From contig LR632930.1 in the NCBI GenBank assembly GCA_902167325.1, positions 4,340,001 to 4,404,000 on the forward strand: a stretch of DNA of 64,000 nt, in the 5' to 3' direction. The DNA is from Chitinophaga pinensis (lineage in GTDB: Bacteria; Bacteroidota; Bacteroidia; Chitinophagales; Chitinophagaceae). Shown here one piece after another: positions 52,301 to 61,364 of the stretch (positions within the stretch are counted from its first letter, which is position 1; every line of letters begins with the position of its first letter). The notes beneath the pieces were generated by a model. It was not told the origin of the DNA, did not search any database, and was given only the letters and a program-made list of their open reading frames with translations. The position numbers and the translations under genes were made by a program.

Positions 52301-54493
52301 TTCCGCATCCGTAGCAGGGATCAACGGCTTCAGTGAAAGGAGCCGCTCTATAAGTGTACGCACCGGCACACCGGCGGAGTCGGTTTCACCGGCATGGGTG
52401 TCATGAAACTCCTGCAGTAGCTGCAACTGGCGGCGCAGGTTATGTAACAGTGCATCCCGCTTAACGGTGATGGAATGGAGGTCGGTATCCGGTTTCAGGG
52501 CAGCTTCGTAACAGGCTTTCAGGTCTTTGATAAAAGCCCGTTTGTCACCCTGACTGTCATGTATATACGAACAAAGTTCAGCAAGGCCCTGCTGCTGCAG
52601 GCGGTGAAACACCACATCGAGGGCTGCACGCTTCTCACACACGAACAGCACTTTTTTACCCCGCGCTACAAAATCTGCGATGAGGTTGGTGATGGTCTGG
52701 CTCTTACCCGTGCCGGGAGGGCCTTGTATGATATAACTTTCGCCTTCGCGGGCCTGTAAGATGGCGCGCGTTTGCGTAGGGTCGGCCTGTATCACATGGA
52801 ACCATTCTTCGGGCAGGACAGGCAGTTCTGTTTCTTCCTGCAGTGGCCGCGGCTGATCACTGAAGAGATGATCGAACACCCCATGGCGGTGGTGTTGCTC
52901 AATGGCGGCGTTGTAGTCGCGCACGAGGCTCATCTTCTTATAATTGAAATTCCCCAGTACCATCTGGCAGGTATCAAACTCCCAGCGGTAGGGGTTGGCT
53001 TCTGCTTCGGCCCATTCAAAGAGTTCCTTTTCCGTTACTTCGTCTTTCTCCGGGGCAGGCTCCTGTGGTTTAGGAACTTCAGCACCTGCCGTCTTCTTCC
53101 GGTATTGTTCCGCAGTTTCGCGGGCTTCTTTGTAAATGAGGCGGATGCGTGGTTTACGGAGGTATTGCAGCACAATGCCCCGGTTGGCACCTTCCACCTG
53201 CCGGCGGATGTGCTCGCAGAAAGTTTCCGGGTTCATCTCTTCGAGATCCACACTATCGGGCAGTTCGATGCCGAACAGTTCCCGCAAACGGTTAGCCAGC
53301 ACCGGGTTTACTTCGGCATTGTTTTCGGTAACGGTAAGCACGTATTGATCGCCACCGGTTTGTTTCTTCTTCTTCAGTTCCACAGGCAGCAATAACAGCG
53401 GACTGTGGATCGTTTCCTGCGGGTCTTCCGCCAGGTTGTGCCATTTCAGAAAAGCCACCACCAGCTTCAGTTGCGAGAAACCGAATTCCTGCACATCGCG
53501 CTGCGCTTCCAGCCTGATCTTGTTGAGAACGGGCGGGAGGTAGGGATGATCTTCGAAGCGGAGGTATTTATTCAGGGGCAGATCGCCCATGGCTATTACT
53601 TTGGCTTCGATATCGCTGTTCCAGGTAAAAAGCAGTTCGGAGCGGATGCTCTGGTGATGCAACACCATGGGCACGCTGCCGAAGGTGAGATTGGCGAAGC
53701 GGGAATTGGCTTTATAGAACAACAGCCGGTTACGGCGGCTGATATCAAAAAGGCGGTTGCGGAGTTTATGGAGAATGAACTGCTGCTTCTCGCTGCGGTC
53801 GTGCGTAACCCATCCTGCCACCTGCGCCAGATCGGTCTGCTTTTCAGGATCAAAGTCGCGGTAGTTTTCAAGGCGGTGGATGGCTTCCTGCAGATCGCGG
53901 GTACGGAGACTGCGCTCCAGCTCCGTCATTTCCGTGATGAGGGTACCGAGGGCGGGGTGCAGGGCTTTATGTAAGAGGGGGCGCTCCCGCTGGGCTACCA
54001 GCACAGGGAGGTTGGCCGGGTCGTAGAGATCGAGGCCGAGGGCAATACTTGCCAGCACGAGGCCGAGGCAAAAGATATCCGTTTGCTCATCGTGATGCCC
54101 CAGCAGCATTTCGTAGCTGCGGTATCCGGGGATGTAGGCGGCGTGGCGCAGGGGTTTATCTGTATCAGCGTGTACCCGCAGCGATTCAGCTGCTTGTCCT
54201 TCCGGGAGCCTCACTTTATCGATCACTTCAAAATTGGGGTTATGCCCGTCGAACAGCGCCTGCACTTTCCCCGAGGCATCCAGTGGCGGATGCGCCGCGG
54301 AAGCATCGAGCAGGAGGGTGCGGGCGGTGGCGAGGATGGCGGTATCGTTGCCGAATGGGGCCACCATGCCTTCGTTATGCAGGGCCTGCACATCGCGGAA
54401 AAGCGGCAGTACTGCCGCAATAACATCGTCTGTGGTGTATGGTCCGTGCTGAAAAGCAGTTTGCAGGAACTGCCGGAAAGAGATCGTCGTCAA
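49316..54493 (-). CDS. Giant SF1 helicase with kinase-like N-terminus, nuclease-like and WGR domains
   Basis: 1725 residues if the TTG at 54491-54493 is used; no ATG occurs before codon 43. Residues about 30-215 resemble a degenerate protein kinase (PGYRSYEMLLGHHDEQTDIFCLGLVLASIALG, like the activation segment and D-WSLG). Residues 230-450 are DUF4011 (LHKLRNRLFDISRRNRLLFY). The helicase has Walker A GPPGTGKSQT at 591-600, Walker B with DEAS at 1199-1202 and GDEKQMPP after it, ending in an AAA_12-like motif (LENVQGDERDIIILSVCYA). Residues about 1520-1640 resemble the MTES_1575/Vsr nuclease fold (ALGIQVDDEAWY, ETFGWRTMTVYAKDWLSEPE). Residues 1645-1700 form a WGR domain. The build recalls Mokosh-type anti-phage helicase/kinase subunits (COG1112). 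No PLD partner is adjacent. Confidence 0.8.
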   Translation of the reverse strand: MTTISFRQFLQTAFQHGPYTTDDVIAAVLPLFRDVQALHNEGMVAPFGNDTAILATARTLLLDASAAHPPLDASGKVQALFDGHNPNFEVIDKVRLPEGQAAESLRVHADTDKPLRHAAYIPGYRSYEMLLGHHDEQTDIFCLGLVLASIALGLDLYDPANLPVLVAQRERPLLHKALHPALGTLITEMTELERSLRTRDLQEAIHRLENYRDFDPEKQTDLAQVAGWVTHDRSEKQQFILHKLRNRLFDISRRNRLLFYKANSRFANLTFGSVPMVLHHQSIRSELLFTWNSDIEAKVIAMGDLPLNKYLRFEDHPYLPPVLNKIRLEAQRDVQEFGFSQLKLVVAFLKWHNLAEDPQETIHSPLLLLPVELKKKKQTGGDQYVLTVTENNAEVNPVLANRLRELFGIELPDSVDLEEMNPETFCEHIRRQVEGANRGIVLQYLRKPRIRLIYKEARETAEQYRKKTAGAEVPKPQEPAPEKDEVTEKELFEWAEAEANPYRWEFDTCQMVLGNFNYKKMSLVRDYNAAIEQHHRHGVFDHLFSDQPRPLQEETELPVLPEEWFHVIQADPTQTRAILQAREGESYIIQGPPGTGKSQTITNLIADFVARGKKVLFVCEKRAALDVVFHRLQQQGLAELCSYIHDSQGDKRAFIKDLKACYEAALKPDTDLHSITVKRDALLHNLRRQLQLLQEFHDTHAGETDSAGVPVRTLIERLLSLKPLIPATDAETEEVVPGYLQWLQYGNVVEQLGQALEETGAEPVFASHPLSRVHESIFSSPQPIATLKQLTGNSITLLETLQSAREHAGKLNELKGLVLQATLLLPLANAGLLRLVDPQHPDAVTFERRLAEVKAFQKAAEQATAQNTGWHQKFSVEDTLAGIEIARRYEESFWRFLSGQWRRLKKALYAQYDFSARTVPPSAVTVLEQLRGEYEAAHNASQARKALESDYQISQIEMTWLAVERLRNKLNEPSLQYLLHHQQAADTVRTLAALQEPLLKLETLLSQTLADPAPQPFGELADLLESIRLNAPALEELLPVMGNYTALPVDFKAALRRLPWTPGELEAGMAGKSLRQLYRANKAFAQAGASAVEQAVATVKHCYSELLQLNAAYIRANIRRHFLDNVQRSQKTDETYMEGRRILENEFSKSMRYKSIRELCSRASGKVLLDLKPVWLMSPLSVSDAFPLDQPFFDAVIFDEASQITLEEGVPALYRAPQTIIVGDEKQMPPTDFFSARTGDPDDLGADMVDDELLSADADSLLTQGARKMNSYLLGWHYRSHFETLISYSNHAFYDAALLTIPDRSEHAVQRQPISVAAPSDAMFNIKALFDRSISFHHIAQGVYAKRGNIAEATYIAHLVRELLSKKTKDSIGIVAFSQEQQGAINAALEKLAEQDPAFDDLLDEAVARTENGQFTGLFVKNLENVQGDERDIIILSVCYAPDARGKMSMNFGPINKKGGEKRLNVIFSRARRHMAIVSTIRHSQITNLYNPGANFLSRFLQYAEQVSSGNMKQARTVLDGLTTARPEGRFRSGDTVVLQEIREALEKEGLTVSEQVGQSGFRCSLAVKVRPDDVQFALGIQVDDEAWYQHDNVLEQYYQRPAVMETFGWRTMTVYAKDWLSEPEKVTEDILKRLGKQAAVNGHSAVKEDALPEGTVRLLSGEGKQEKFWEINASGAKIIIRHGKSGTKGQIEVRTCINEPDAEKEKGKAIAEKKSAGWRDLSAN

Positions 54494-54677
54494 AGTAAAG
54501 ATTTAGCGCCAGGGCCGGGGGATTCAGTTTCCGGCCGCTCAAAAATACCCAATTCCCCGCTGTCAGAAAACCCGGAAAGCCTGCTTTTTCCGCCTCCATG
54601 TAAATTCTTTCGGCTTCATTGCATCGCGTTGGGCCACGGTGGGCCGTCCGGCTAATTTGCACAAAAAAGCAACGGAT

Positions 54678-56846
54678 ATGAAAACGTTTTGCCTTTTATG
54701 CCTGACAGGGCTGTTAGCCACCTATAACGCCAACGCGCAGCAGATTATTGGCCGCGTGACAGACAAAAGCGGCCGTGGCCTCGAAGGGGCCAGCATATCC
54801 CTCAACGGTACGGCCGACGGTGCCACGGCAGACAGTACAGGCCGTTTCCGCTTCGCCACCACCGCACAACCGCCTTACCGGCTGACCGTCAGCTACATCG
54901 GATACAAAACCGCCACCGCAGATGCCCGTGCAGGTATTGAAACAAGCATTGTGATGGGTAAAGACCCATCATCTTTACAGCCGGTAGTCATTTCCGCCGG
55001 GGCATTTTCTGCCGGTGATAAGAACAAAGGCGCGGTAATGACCGCCATGGACGTGGTATCCGTAGCCGGTAACGGGGGCGATGTGGCCAATGCAGCCCGC
55101 ACATTACCCGGTGCACAGCAGATCGGGGAGCGCGAAGGACTTTTTGTACGGGGAGGTGCCGGCATGGAAACGCGCCAGTTTGTAGACGGTACCCTCGTGC
55201 CTTCTCCTTACTTCGCCACACTGCCCGGCCTGCCGCAGTTTAACCGGATATCCTCACCCTTCCTGTTCGACGGCATCATTTTCAGCACAGGCGGGTACTC
55301 CGCCGCATACGGACAGGGCCTCAGCGGCGCCCTTATCCTCGAAACGCAGGACCTCCCCGAGAAATCCTCCGCAGTAATCGGCATATCACCCATGGTAGCC
55401 GTAGCCGGTGTACAAAAGCTGGCAAAGAACGGGAAGAGCAGTCTGGGCCTCAGCACCCGCTATATGACCTGGCAATACTACGCCAAAGCAGTACCACAGA
55501 ATCCCGAATACGCTACGGGACCGGCCTATTCCATTACCGAAGCCAACTACAGGATGAAAACCGGTAAAACGGGCATACTGAAGGTTTACGCCAACTTCGG
55601 TTACCACGAGTCGGAACTGTATCGCGAAGACATTGACAGCGCCGCACTGCTGAACCGCTTTGCCACCACAGACCGGAACCTCTACCTCAACATCAGTCAC
55701 AGGAGCCGCCCCGGAGAACACTGGCGCCTCGATCTCGGCGGGGCACTCAACTACAATAGTGCCGATATCAGCAGGGGCATGACCAACATCGATAAAACAC
55801 CCACCCATCCTGAAGGAGCCGCGTACACCGGTAAGTTCAGTGAATACCGCGGCCGGGAGCGCTCTCTGCAAGGGAAAGCTGTACTCACCCGTTACCTTGA
55901 AGGCGGGCACCTTATACTGGCAGGTGCGGAAGCGCAGATCGGGGAGTTGGATGAACTGTATGCCGGGTTCGCGGAAGGGGAATGGCGGCTGCACCATGCA
56001 CTGGCGCTCCGTACAGGGGCACGGTGGGAGTATAGCCGGCTTTCCCAAAGCGGGAACCTCGCACCGCGGGTGAGCCTTGCAGTAAGAACGGGCGCCCGTT
56101 CGCAGATCAATGCCGCTTATGGCATTTACTACCAGCAGGCAGAAAGGCGCTGGCGGATGGAAGCACCTTCACTGCCACAAGCCCGTGCATCGCATTACAT
56201 CCTCAATTATACACGTAAAGAAAACGGAAGGATCTTCCGGGCGGAAGGGTTTTACAAGCACTACGACCGGCTGCTGAAAACATACCCTTCCACAGATATG
56301 AGCGGCAGCGGATATGCCAATGGACTGGAAATGTTCTGGCGGGATAAGAAGTCCATTTCAAATTTCGATTACTGGGTCAGCTACAGTTACCTGCATACCC
56401 GCAGGGATCATCTCAATTATCCCGTTCCGCTTCAACCTGATTTCGCATCACCACACACCTTGTCGGTAGTAGCCAAACGGTTCTTCGAAAAAATAAGTAC
56501 CAATGTAAATGTGTCGTGGTCTGTGGCTGCGGGCAGGCCGTACTACGATTTCACCGCCAACCATGAAATCCGCCAGCAGGGCACCACACGGGCGTATAAC
56601 GTAGTGAACCTGGGCTTTGCGCATATGCTGTCGCTTTTCCCGAAATGGAAGCAGAAAGACTTCACCGTAATTGCATGTGGCGTCAACAATGTGCTGGGAA
56701 CCAGGCAGGTGTTTGGTTATGATTTCAGTTACAACGGCCAAACAAAATCACCCATTACACTACCGGCTACACGTAATTACTTCATAGGCATCTTTATGAG
56801 TCTGGGTATAGACCGTACGGAAGATTACCTCAACGATAATTTGTAA
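54678..56846 (+). CDS. TonB-dependent receptor with carboxypeptidase-regulatory-like N-domain
   Basis: 722 residues from the ATG at 54678 (MKTFCLLCLTGLLATYNANAQ, signal peptide). Residues 22-100 are a CarboxypepD_reg-like domain (IIGRVTDKSGRGLEGASISL...SYIGYKTATADA); then a plug (DVVSVAGNGGDVANAARTLPGAQQIGEREGLFVRGG) and a beta barrel ending NYFIGIFMSLGI plus a short polar tail. It is divergent from the giant helicase gene. No SusD partner is present, so it may take up a siderophore or other small ligand, or regulate rather than transport. Confidence 0.85.
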   Translation: MKTFCLLCLTGLLATYNANAQQIIGRVTDKSGRGLEGASISLNGTADGATADSTGRFRFATTAQPPYRLTVSYIGYKTATADARAGIETSIVMGKDPSSLQPVVISAGAFSAGDKNKGAVMTAMDVVSVAGNGGDVANAARTLPGAQQIGEREGLFVRGGAGMETRQFVDGTLVPSPYFATLPGLPQFNRISSPFLFDGIIFSTGGYSAAYGQGLSGALILETQDLPEKSSAVIGISPMVAVAGVQKLAKNGKSSLGLSTRYMTWQYYAKAVPQNPEYATGPAYSITEANYRMKTGKTGILKVYANFGYHESELYREDIDSAALLNRFATTDRNLYLNISHRSRPGEHWRLDLGGALNYNSADISRGMTNIDKTPTHPEGAAYTGKFSEYRGRERSLQGKAVLTRYLEGGHLILAGAEAQIGELDELYAGFAEGEWRLHHALALRTGARWEYSRLSQSGNLAPRVSLAVRTGARSQINAAYGIYYQQAERRWRMEAPSLPQARASHYILNYTRKENGRIFRAEGFYKHYDRLLKTYPSTDMSGSGYANGLEMFWRDKKSISNFDYWVSYSYLHTRRDHLNYPVPLQPDFASPHTLSVVAKRFFEKISTNVNVSWSVAAGRPYYDFTANHEIRQQGTTRAYNVVNLGFAHMLSLFPKWKQKDFTVIACGVNNVLGTRQVFGYDFSYNGQTKSPITLPATRNYFIGIFMSLGIDRTEDYLNDNL

Positions 56847-56859
56847 CAAAACCCATAAC

Positions 56860-57480
56860 ATGAAAAAGATCATCACGCTCGCCGCTGCGCTGTTTGTATT
56901 CATTACAGCGCACGCACAAAGCTCCCCATTGGAAGGGGCAGTTTCCCAACTGAACGCCGCGCAAACACCGGCAGCATACCAGGAACTGGCGAACACCTTC
57001 CAAAGGCAGGCTTCCGCAGACACTAAATCATGGCTGCCACTTTACTACGCCGCCGTTTGCAACATGAAGCTCGCCTTCCTGCAGAAAGAGAAAGCCATGG
57101 CACTGAGCGCAATAGCAGAAGAACAGATCGCCAGGGCAGAAGCCCTTGTGCCTGCGGGCAACACCAAAGACATGGCCGAGATCTACACCGTGAAGAGTTT
57201 CATTGAACGCAGCAGGGTAGAGGCGGACCCTATGAGTAACGGGCGCAAGTATGGTCCCATTGCAGGTAAATACCTCGCCAAAGCCCGTCAAATGGACCCG
57301 CAGAACCCGCGTGCCCTGTACCTCGACGGGCACATCAAGTACCACACGCCGGCGCTCTGGGGTGGCGATAAAGACAAAGCCAAAGCCCTGTTCTCCGAAG
57401 CCATGCAGCATTTCAACCAGCCACCCGCATCCGCTGTGGCACCGCAATGGGGCAAAGCCGAATGTCAGAAAATGTTGTAA
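56860..57480 (+). CDS. Exported TPR-like protein
   Basis: 206 residues: signal peptide MKKIITLAAALFVFITAHAQ, then helical repeats (WLPLYYAAVCNMKLAFLQ, KYLAKARQMDPQNPRALYLDGH, DKAKALFSEAMQHF) that look like TPR units. It follows the receptor by 13 bp and is therefore probably in its operon. Role unknown; possibly a periplasmic partner of the receptor. Confidence 0.7.
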   Translation: MKKIITLAAALFVFITAHAQSSPLEGAVSQLNAAQTPAAYQELANTFQRQASADTKSWLPLYYAAVCNMKLAFLQKEKAMALSAIAEEQIARAEALVPAGNTKDMAEIYTVKSFIERSRVEADPMSNGRKYGPIAGKYLAKARQMDPQNPRALYLDGHIKYHTPALWGGDKDKAKALFSEAMQHFNQPPASAVAPQWGKAECQKML

Positions 57481-57528
57481 CCATTCACCGGGAGGAAGGT
57501 CCGCCTTCCTCCCGTAATACGCCTTCTC

Positions 57529-57729
57529 ATGAAAGCATCTACCGAACGCAAACTCATCCGCTGGATTCATATACTGTTCAGCATTCCTATTATAGGGTTC
57601 ATTTACGGTCCCGTAGCCGAACTGCCGGAAGCTGCCAATGCCGTGCGCTTCCTGTTCTTCCCGGTCATCGTTCTTTCCGGATTATGGCTATGGAAAGGCG
57701 CATGGATTAAAAAACACTTGTTAAATTAG
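57529..57729 (+). CDS. Small two-helix membrane protein
   Basis: 66 residues with membrane segments IHILFSIPIIGFIYGPVA and FLFFPVIVLSGLWLWKG and basic ends. It lies between the TPR-like gene (48 bp) and the sensor kinase (6 bp), so it is part of the operon. It may assist the receptor or the kinase; no family recognised. Confidence 0.65.
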   Translation: MKASTERKLIRWIHILFSIPIIGFIYGPVAELPEAANAVRFLFFPVIVLSGLWLWKGAWIKKHLLN

Positions 57730-57735
57730 CAAACG

Positions 57736-58743
57736 ATGAAAGCCTTCCTCCGTAAATACGCCCTCCGTATCGCCGTCACTGCCATGTTCGTGGTCATTGC
57801 CTGGACCATCCGCGAAGGCCTGCGCCCCATGTCCGTCACGCAGCACCTGCTGGGAAGCATACCGGTTATCATCATCACCCAATTCATCTGGACCATCCTC
57901 ACGCTTATTCACCGCCTGCTGGATAAGGTGTTCCCTTTCACGAAAAGTGACGTAGGCCGTGTTTTCCTGCAGATCACCATCGGCACCCTGCTCATCTGGG
58001 GCATCCGCAGTACGGTGTTCTATGTGATCCAACACTCCTTCCGGGTAAACATCGATCCGCTCACTTCCGCCATGGTGGCTACCATCAACAACTTCGTGTC
58101 TGTCACCATCAATATCGCCCTCATCGGCCAGTATTACGCCCGCCGCTGGAAGGAGGGCGTGATCAGGGAAGAAAGGCTGGAGCGGGAGAAGACGCAATTG
58201 CAGTTCCTCCACCTCAAAAACCAGGTAGACCCGCATTTCCTGTTCAACGCATTCACCTCGCTGGACAGCCTCGTACAATCCAACCCGCCACTGGCTTCGC
58301 AGTTCATCCGCCATCTTTCCAAAGTATACCGCTATGCATTGCAAAACCGGGATAAGGATGTGGTGATGCTGGAATCGGAACTGGAGATGCTGCAGCATTA
58401 TATTGCTTTACAGAAAATACGATTTGGCACCTCGCTGGAGATTGATATTGAGATGAATGAAATGCCGAAGGAGAAGGGCATTGCGGCTGTTACACTTCAA
58501 ATGCTGCTGGACAATGCCATCAAGCACAACGAAGTACATGCAGATCATCCCCTACGGATCAGCATATACGTAAAAGAGGATTACCTCGTTATTTCCAACA
58601 ACAAGCAGATCCGCAGGCAGTTGGCGGCTTCTGATAAACAAGGCCTTCAGCAACTGAAGCAATTGTATACTTATCTTTCTGAGCGGGAAGTGAAAGTGGA
58701 AGATGGCGAAACACAGTTCACCGTGGCGCTGCCGCTGTTATAA
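57736..58743 (+). CDS. LytS-type sensor histidine kinase
   Basis: 335 residues. Four membrane segments in the first 140 residues, then a HisKA-like block (LQFLHLKNQVDPHFLFNAFTSL, phospho-acceptor His167) and an ATPase region with N box LDNAIKHNEVHADHPL; the final G boxes are poor, as usual in this family. It pairs with the LytTR regulator 11 bp downstream. Confidence 0.9.
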   Translation: MKAFLRKYALRIAVTAMFVVIAWTIREGLRPMSVTQHLLGSIPVIIITQFIWTILTLIHRLLDKVFPFTKSDVGRVFLQITIGTLLIWGIRSTVFYVIQHSFRVNIDPLTSAMVATINNFVSVTINIALIGQYYARRWKEGVIREERLEREKTQLQFLHLKNQVDPHFLFNAFTSLDSLVQSNPPLASQFIRHLSKVYRYALQNRDKDVVMLESELEMLQHYIALQKIRFGTSLEIDIEMNEMPKEKGIAAVTLQMLLDNAIKHNEVHADHPLRISIYVKEDYLVISNNKQIRRQLAASDKQGLQQLKQLYTYLSEREVKVEDGETQFTVALPLL

Positions 58744-58754
58744 AACACGAACGA

Positions 58755-59510
58755 ATGAGAATACTGATCCTCGAAGATGAACCACTCGTAGCCACGCACC
58801 TGATCAAACTGGTAAGGGAACTGGAACCGGCGTGGCAGATACTTGGCCCGGCAGCCAGTTTGCGGGAGGCGGAGCTACTCCTGCAGGCAGGGCCTGATCT
58901 GATGCTGGCAGACATCCAGTTGTCTGACGGCATCAGCCTCGACCTCTTCCATCACCTCCAGCCAGCCATACCCGTCATCTTCACCACTGCATACGACCAG
59001 TACGCTATCCGCGCGTTTAAAATAAACAGCATCGATTATCTCCTCAAACCCGTTGACCCCGAAGAGCTTGCCGCTGCCTTCCGCAAATATGCTTTACTGC
59101 GCGATAAGTACGCCAGTCCGCAGTTTATGGGAGAGCTGATGCAGTTTGTGCAAAACCAGCAGCAGAAGCTGCTTTTCAAGGAAACATTTACGGTGCATTC
59201 CGGCAGAAACGTATACATGTTCCCGTTAGCGGAGATAGCGGGCTTCTCTAAAAGTGAAGTAATATATCTGCATCATGCCGATGGCCGCCAGTGGATCACC
59301 GACTACCGTTCCCTCGACGAGATCGAGGAGCTGCTGGACCCTGTGCAATGCTTCCGTGCCAACCGCCAGTTTATCACCAACCGCGCATATCTCGCTGGTT
59401 TCAGGACAGACGATACCAGCCGCCTTACCTTACACTTCAAAGCAGTAAACCTGCCCACCGTGATGGTCAGCAAGGATAAAGCCGCGGCGTTCCGCGCATG
59501 GTTCAGCTGA
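58755..59510 (+). CDS. LytTR-family response regulator
   Basis: 251 residues. Receiver with phospho-acceptor Asp53 (LMLADIQLSDG), switch Thr in IFTTAYDQYAIRAF and VKPVD-like LLKPVDPEEL. The C-terminal half is a LytTR DNA-binding domain (FTVHSGRNVYMFPLAEIAGFSKSEVIYLHHADGRQWI, CFRANRQFITNRAYLAGF). It probably controls the receptor operon in which it sits. Confidence 0.92.
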   Translation: MRILILEDEPLVATHLIKLVRELEPAWQILGPAASLREAELLLQAGPDLMLADIQLSDGISLDLFHHLQPAIPVIFTTAYDQYAIRAFKINSIDYLLKPVDPEELAAAFRKYALLRDKYASPQFMGELMQFVQNQQQKLLFKETFTVHSGRNVYMFPLAEIAGFSKSEVIYLHHADGRQWITDYRSLDEIEELLDPVQCFRANRQFITNRAYLAGFRTDDTSRLTLHFKAVNLPTVMVSKDKAAAFRAWFS

Positions 59511-59511
59511 T

Positions 59512-61284
59512 CTAATTGGTGAATTGCAGTTCGCTGAGGCCACGGTACAGGCCTTCAGACCGGCGCATGAGTTCTTCATGCGTACCCGCTTCCGCTACCT
59601 GCCCCTTATCGATCACAATGATCATATCCGCCCGGCGAACAGTGCTGAGGCGGTGAGCGATCACGATGGAGGTACGGCCTTCCATCAGTTTCTCCAGTGC
59701 TTCCTGCACCAGCTTTTCTGATTCGGAGTCTAAAGCCGAGGTAGCTTCGTCGAGGATGAGGATACGCGGGTTCTTCAGCACCGCCCTTGCAATAGCGATA
59801 CGCTGCCGCTGCCCGCCCGATAACTGAATACCCCTTTCACCCACAATGGTATCGAGGCCCTCGGGGAACTGGCGGATGAACTCCCAGGCATTGGCCTGCC
59901 TTGCAGCATCCATTATACCTTCTTCATTGGCAGTGGGGTCACCATAAGCAATGTTCTCACGGATAGTACCACCGAAAAGGAACACATCCTGCGGCACAAC
60001 GGCCATCTGGGAACGCAGGAGGGAGAGGTCGTACTCCCGGGTGTCCTGCCCGTCGATATAAATATGCCCGTTCACCGGGTCGTAGAAGCGGAGGAGGAGG
60101 TTAACGATGGTGGATTTACCTGCCCCGCTTGGCCCTACCACGGCCACCTGCCAGCCGGGTTCGGCATGGAAGCTGACATCGCGCAGTACGGGAAGGTCTT
60201 TCCGGGAAGGATACTGAAACCCTACGTGCTGGAAACGGATCTCCCCACGGAACTGCGGACGGCGGTCGGCCGGAGGCAGCAGATGGATATCTTCTTCCGG
60301 CACATCCAGAATCTCCAGCAGGTGTTCTGAAGCACCCAATGCGCGCTGGATGCGGGTAAAGATCTCTGCCAGTCCGCTGATGGACCCACCGATGAAGCCG
60401 GAATACAGCACAAAGGAGAAGAGGTCGCCCACGGCAAAACCGTTTCCGATCATGAGTACCCCTTTCCAGATCACGGCAACCATGGCACCGAAGAGTCCGA
60501 AGATGAGGAAGGAAACGAATAAGCCCTGGTAAACCCCGGCTTTCATACCGGTTTTAGCCACTTCATTGGTTTTGGCACTGTAGCGGCCTATTTCAAAAAA
60601 CTCATTGGCAAAAGCTTTCACGTTGAAGATCCCCTGCAGGGTTTCTTCCACGATGGTATTGGATTCCGCGATCTGGCCCTGTACCTGTTTGCTGAACCGG
60701 CGGATGAACTTCCCGAACACCACTGCGAGGATGCATATGGCAGGCACAATGGCCAGCATAAAGAGGGTCAGCTTCCAGGAGGTATATGCCAGCAGGGCAA
60801 TACCACCCACAATCACGATCACCTGCCGGAGGAACTCCGCAAGGGTAGTGGTAAAGAGGTCCTGTAACTGGGAAATATCGGAAGAAATGCGGCTGTTCAG
60901 TTCCCCCACACGCCGTTCCGAAAAGAACTTCATGGGCAGGCGGATGAGGTGCCCGTAGGTAGCCTGGCGGAGGGCTGCCACGGTTTTCTCGGTAACAGAC
61001 ACAAAAATGCGGATGCGGAAAAAGGAGAAGATGGATTGTAAAGCCAAAACGGCCACCAGCATCATCCCGATGCGGTTGATGTGCAGATGAAGCTCCCCGG
61101 CCTGGCCAACGTTGATAAGATCGCCCAGCAGTTTAGGGAAAGCAAGACTGGTAGCGCTTGAAAGCATCAGCATGATAAGCCCCAGGGCAAACTCCCAGCG
61201 GTAGGGTTTAGCATATTGGTATAATCGGGATACTTTCCGGATGCCCTCGAACGAGATCTTTGCGCGCTTTTGCTGTTGCTCCAT
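59512..61284 (-). CDS. ABC exporter, MsbA-like half-transporter
   Basis: 590 residues. N-terminal six-helix membrane domain, C-terminal ATPase with Walker A VGPSGAGKST, Q-loop VPQDVFLFGG, signature LSGGQRQRIAIARA, Walker B ILILDEATSALD and H-loop IVIAHRLSTV. It belongs to the MsbA/lipid and multidrug exporter group; the substrate is not determined. Convergent with the LytTR gene, the stops being 2 bp apart. Confidence 0.92.
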   Translation of the reverse strand: MEQQQKRAKISFEGIRKVSRLYQYAKPYRWEFALGLIMLMLSSATSLAFPKLLGDLINVGQAGELHLHINRIGMMLVAVLALQSIFSFFRIRIFVSVTEKTVAALRQATYGHLIRLPMKFFSERRVGELNSRISSDISQLQDLFTTTLAEFLRQVIVIVGGIALLAYTSWKLTLFMLAIVPAICILAVVFGKFIRRFSKQVQGQIAESNTIVEETLQGIFNVKAFANEFFEIGRYSAKTNEVAKTGMKAGVYQGLFVSFLIFGLFGAMVAVIWKGVLMIGNGFAVGDLFSFVLYSGFIGGSISGLAEIFTRIQRALGASEHLLEILDVPEEDIHLLPPADRRPQFRGEIRFQHVGFQYPSRKDLPVLRDVSFHAEPGWQVAVVGPSGAGKSTIVNLLLRFYDPVNGHIYIDGQDTREYDLSLLRSQMAVVPQDVFLFGGTIRENIAYGDPTANEEGIMDAARQANAWEFIRQFPEGLDTIVGERGIQLSGGQRQRIAIARAVLKNPRILILDEATSALDSESEKLVQEALEKLMEGRTSIVIAHRLSTVRRADMIIVIDKGQVAEAGTHEELMRRSEGLYRGLSELQFTN

Positions 61285-61364
61285 ACTATGAAATTAACGA
61301 TTCCTGCCGGAGTAGACGGATGGGCGCGGGAAATATTGTATCAGCGGGGAAAATACAGCAGGGG

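Noticed and set aside
49988-54655. Several plus-strand frames of 90-210 codons
   Set aside because: All lie opposite the continuous 1725-codon gene with well-placed helicase motifs; GC-rich antisense frames are expected.
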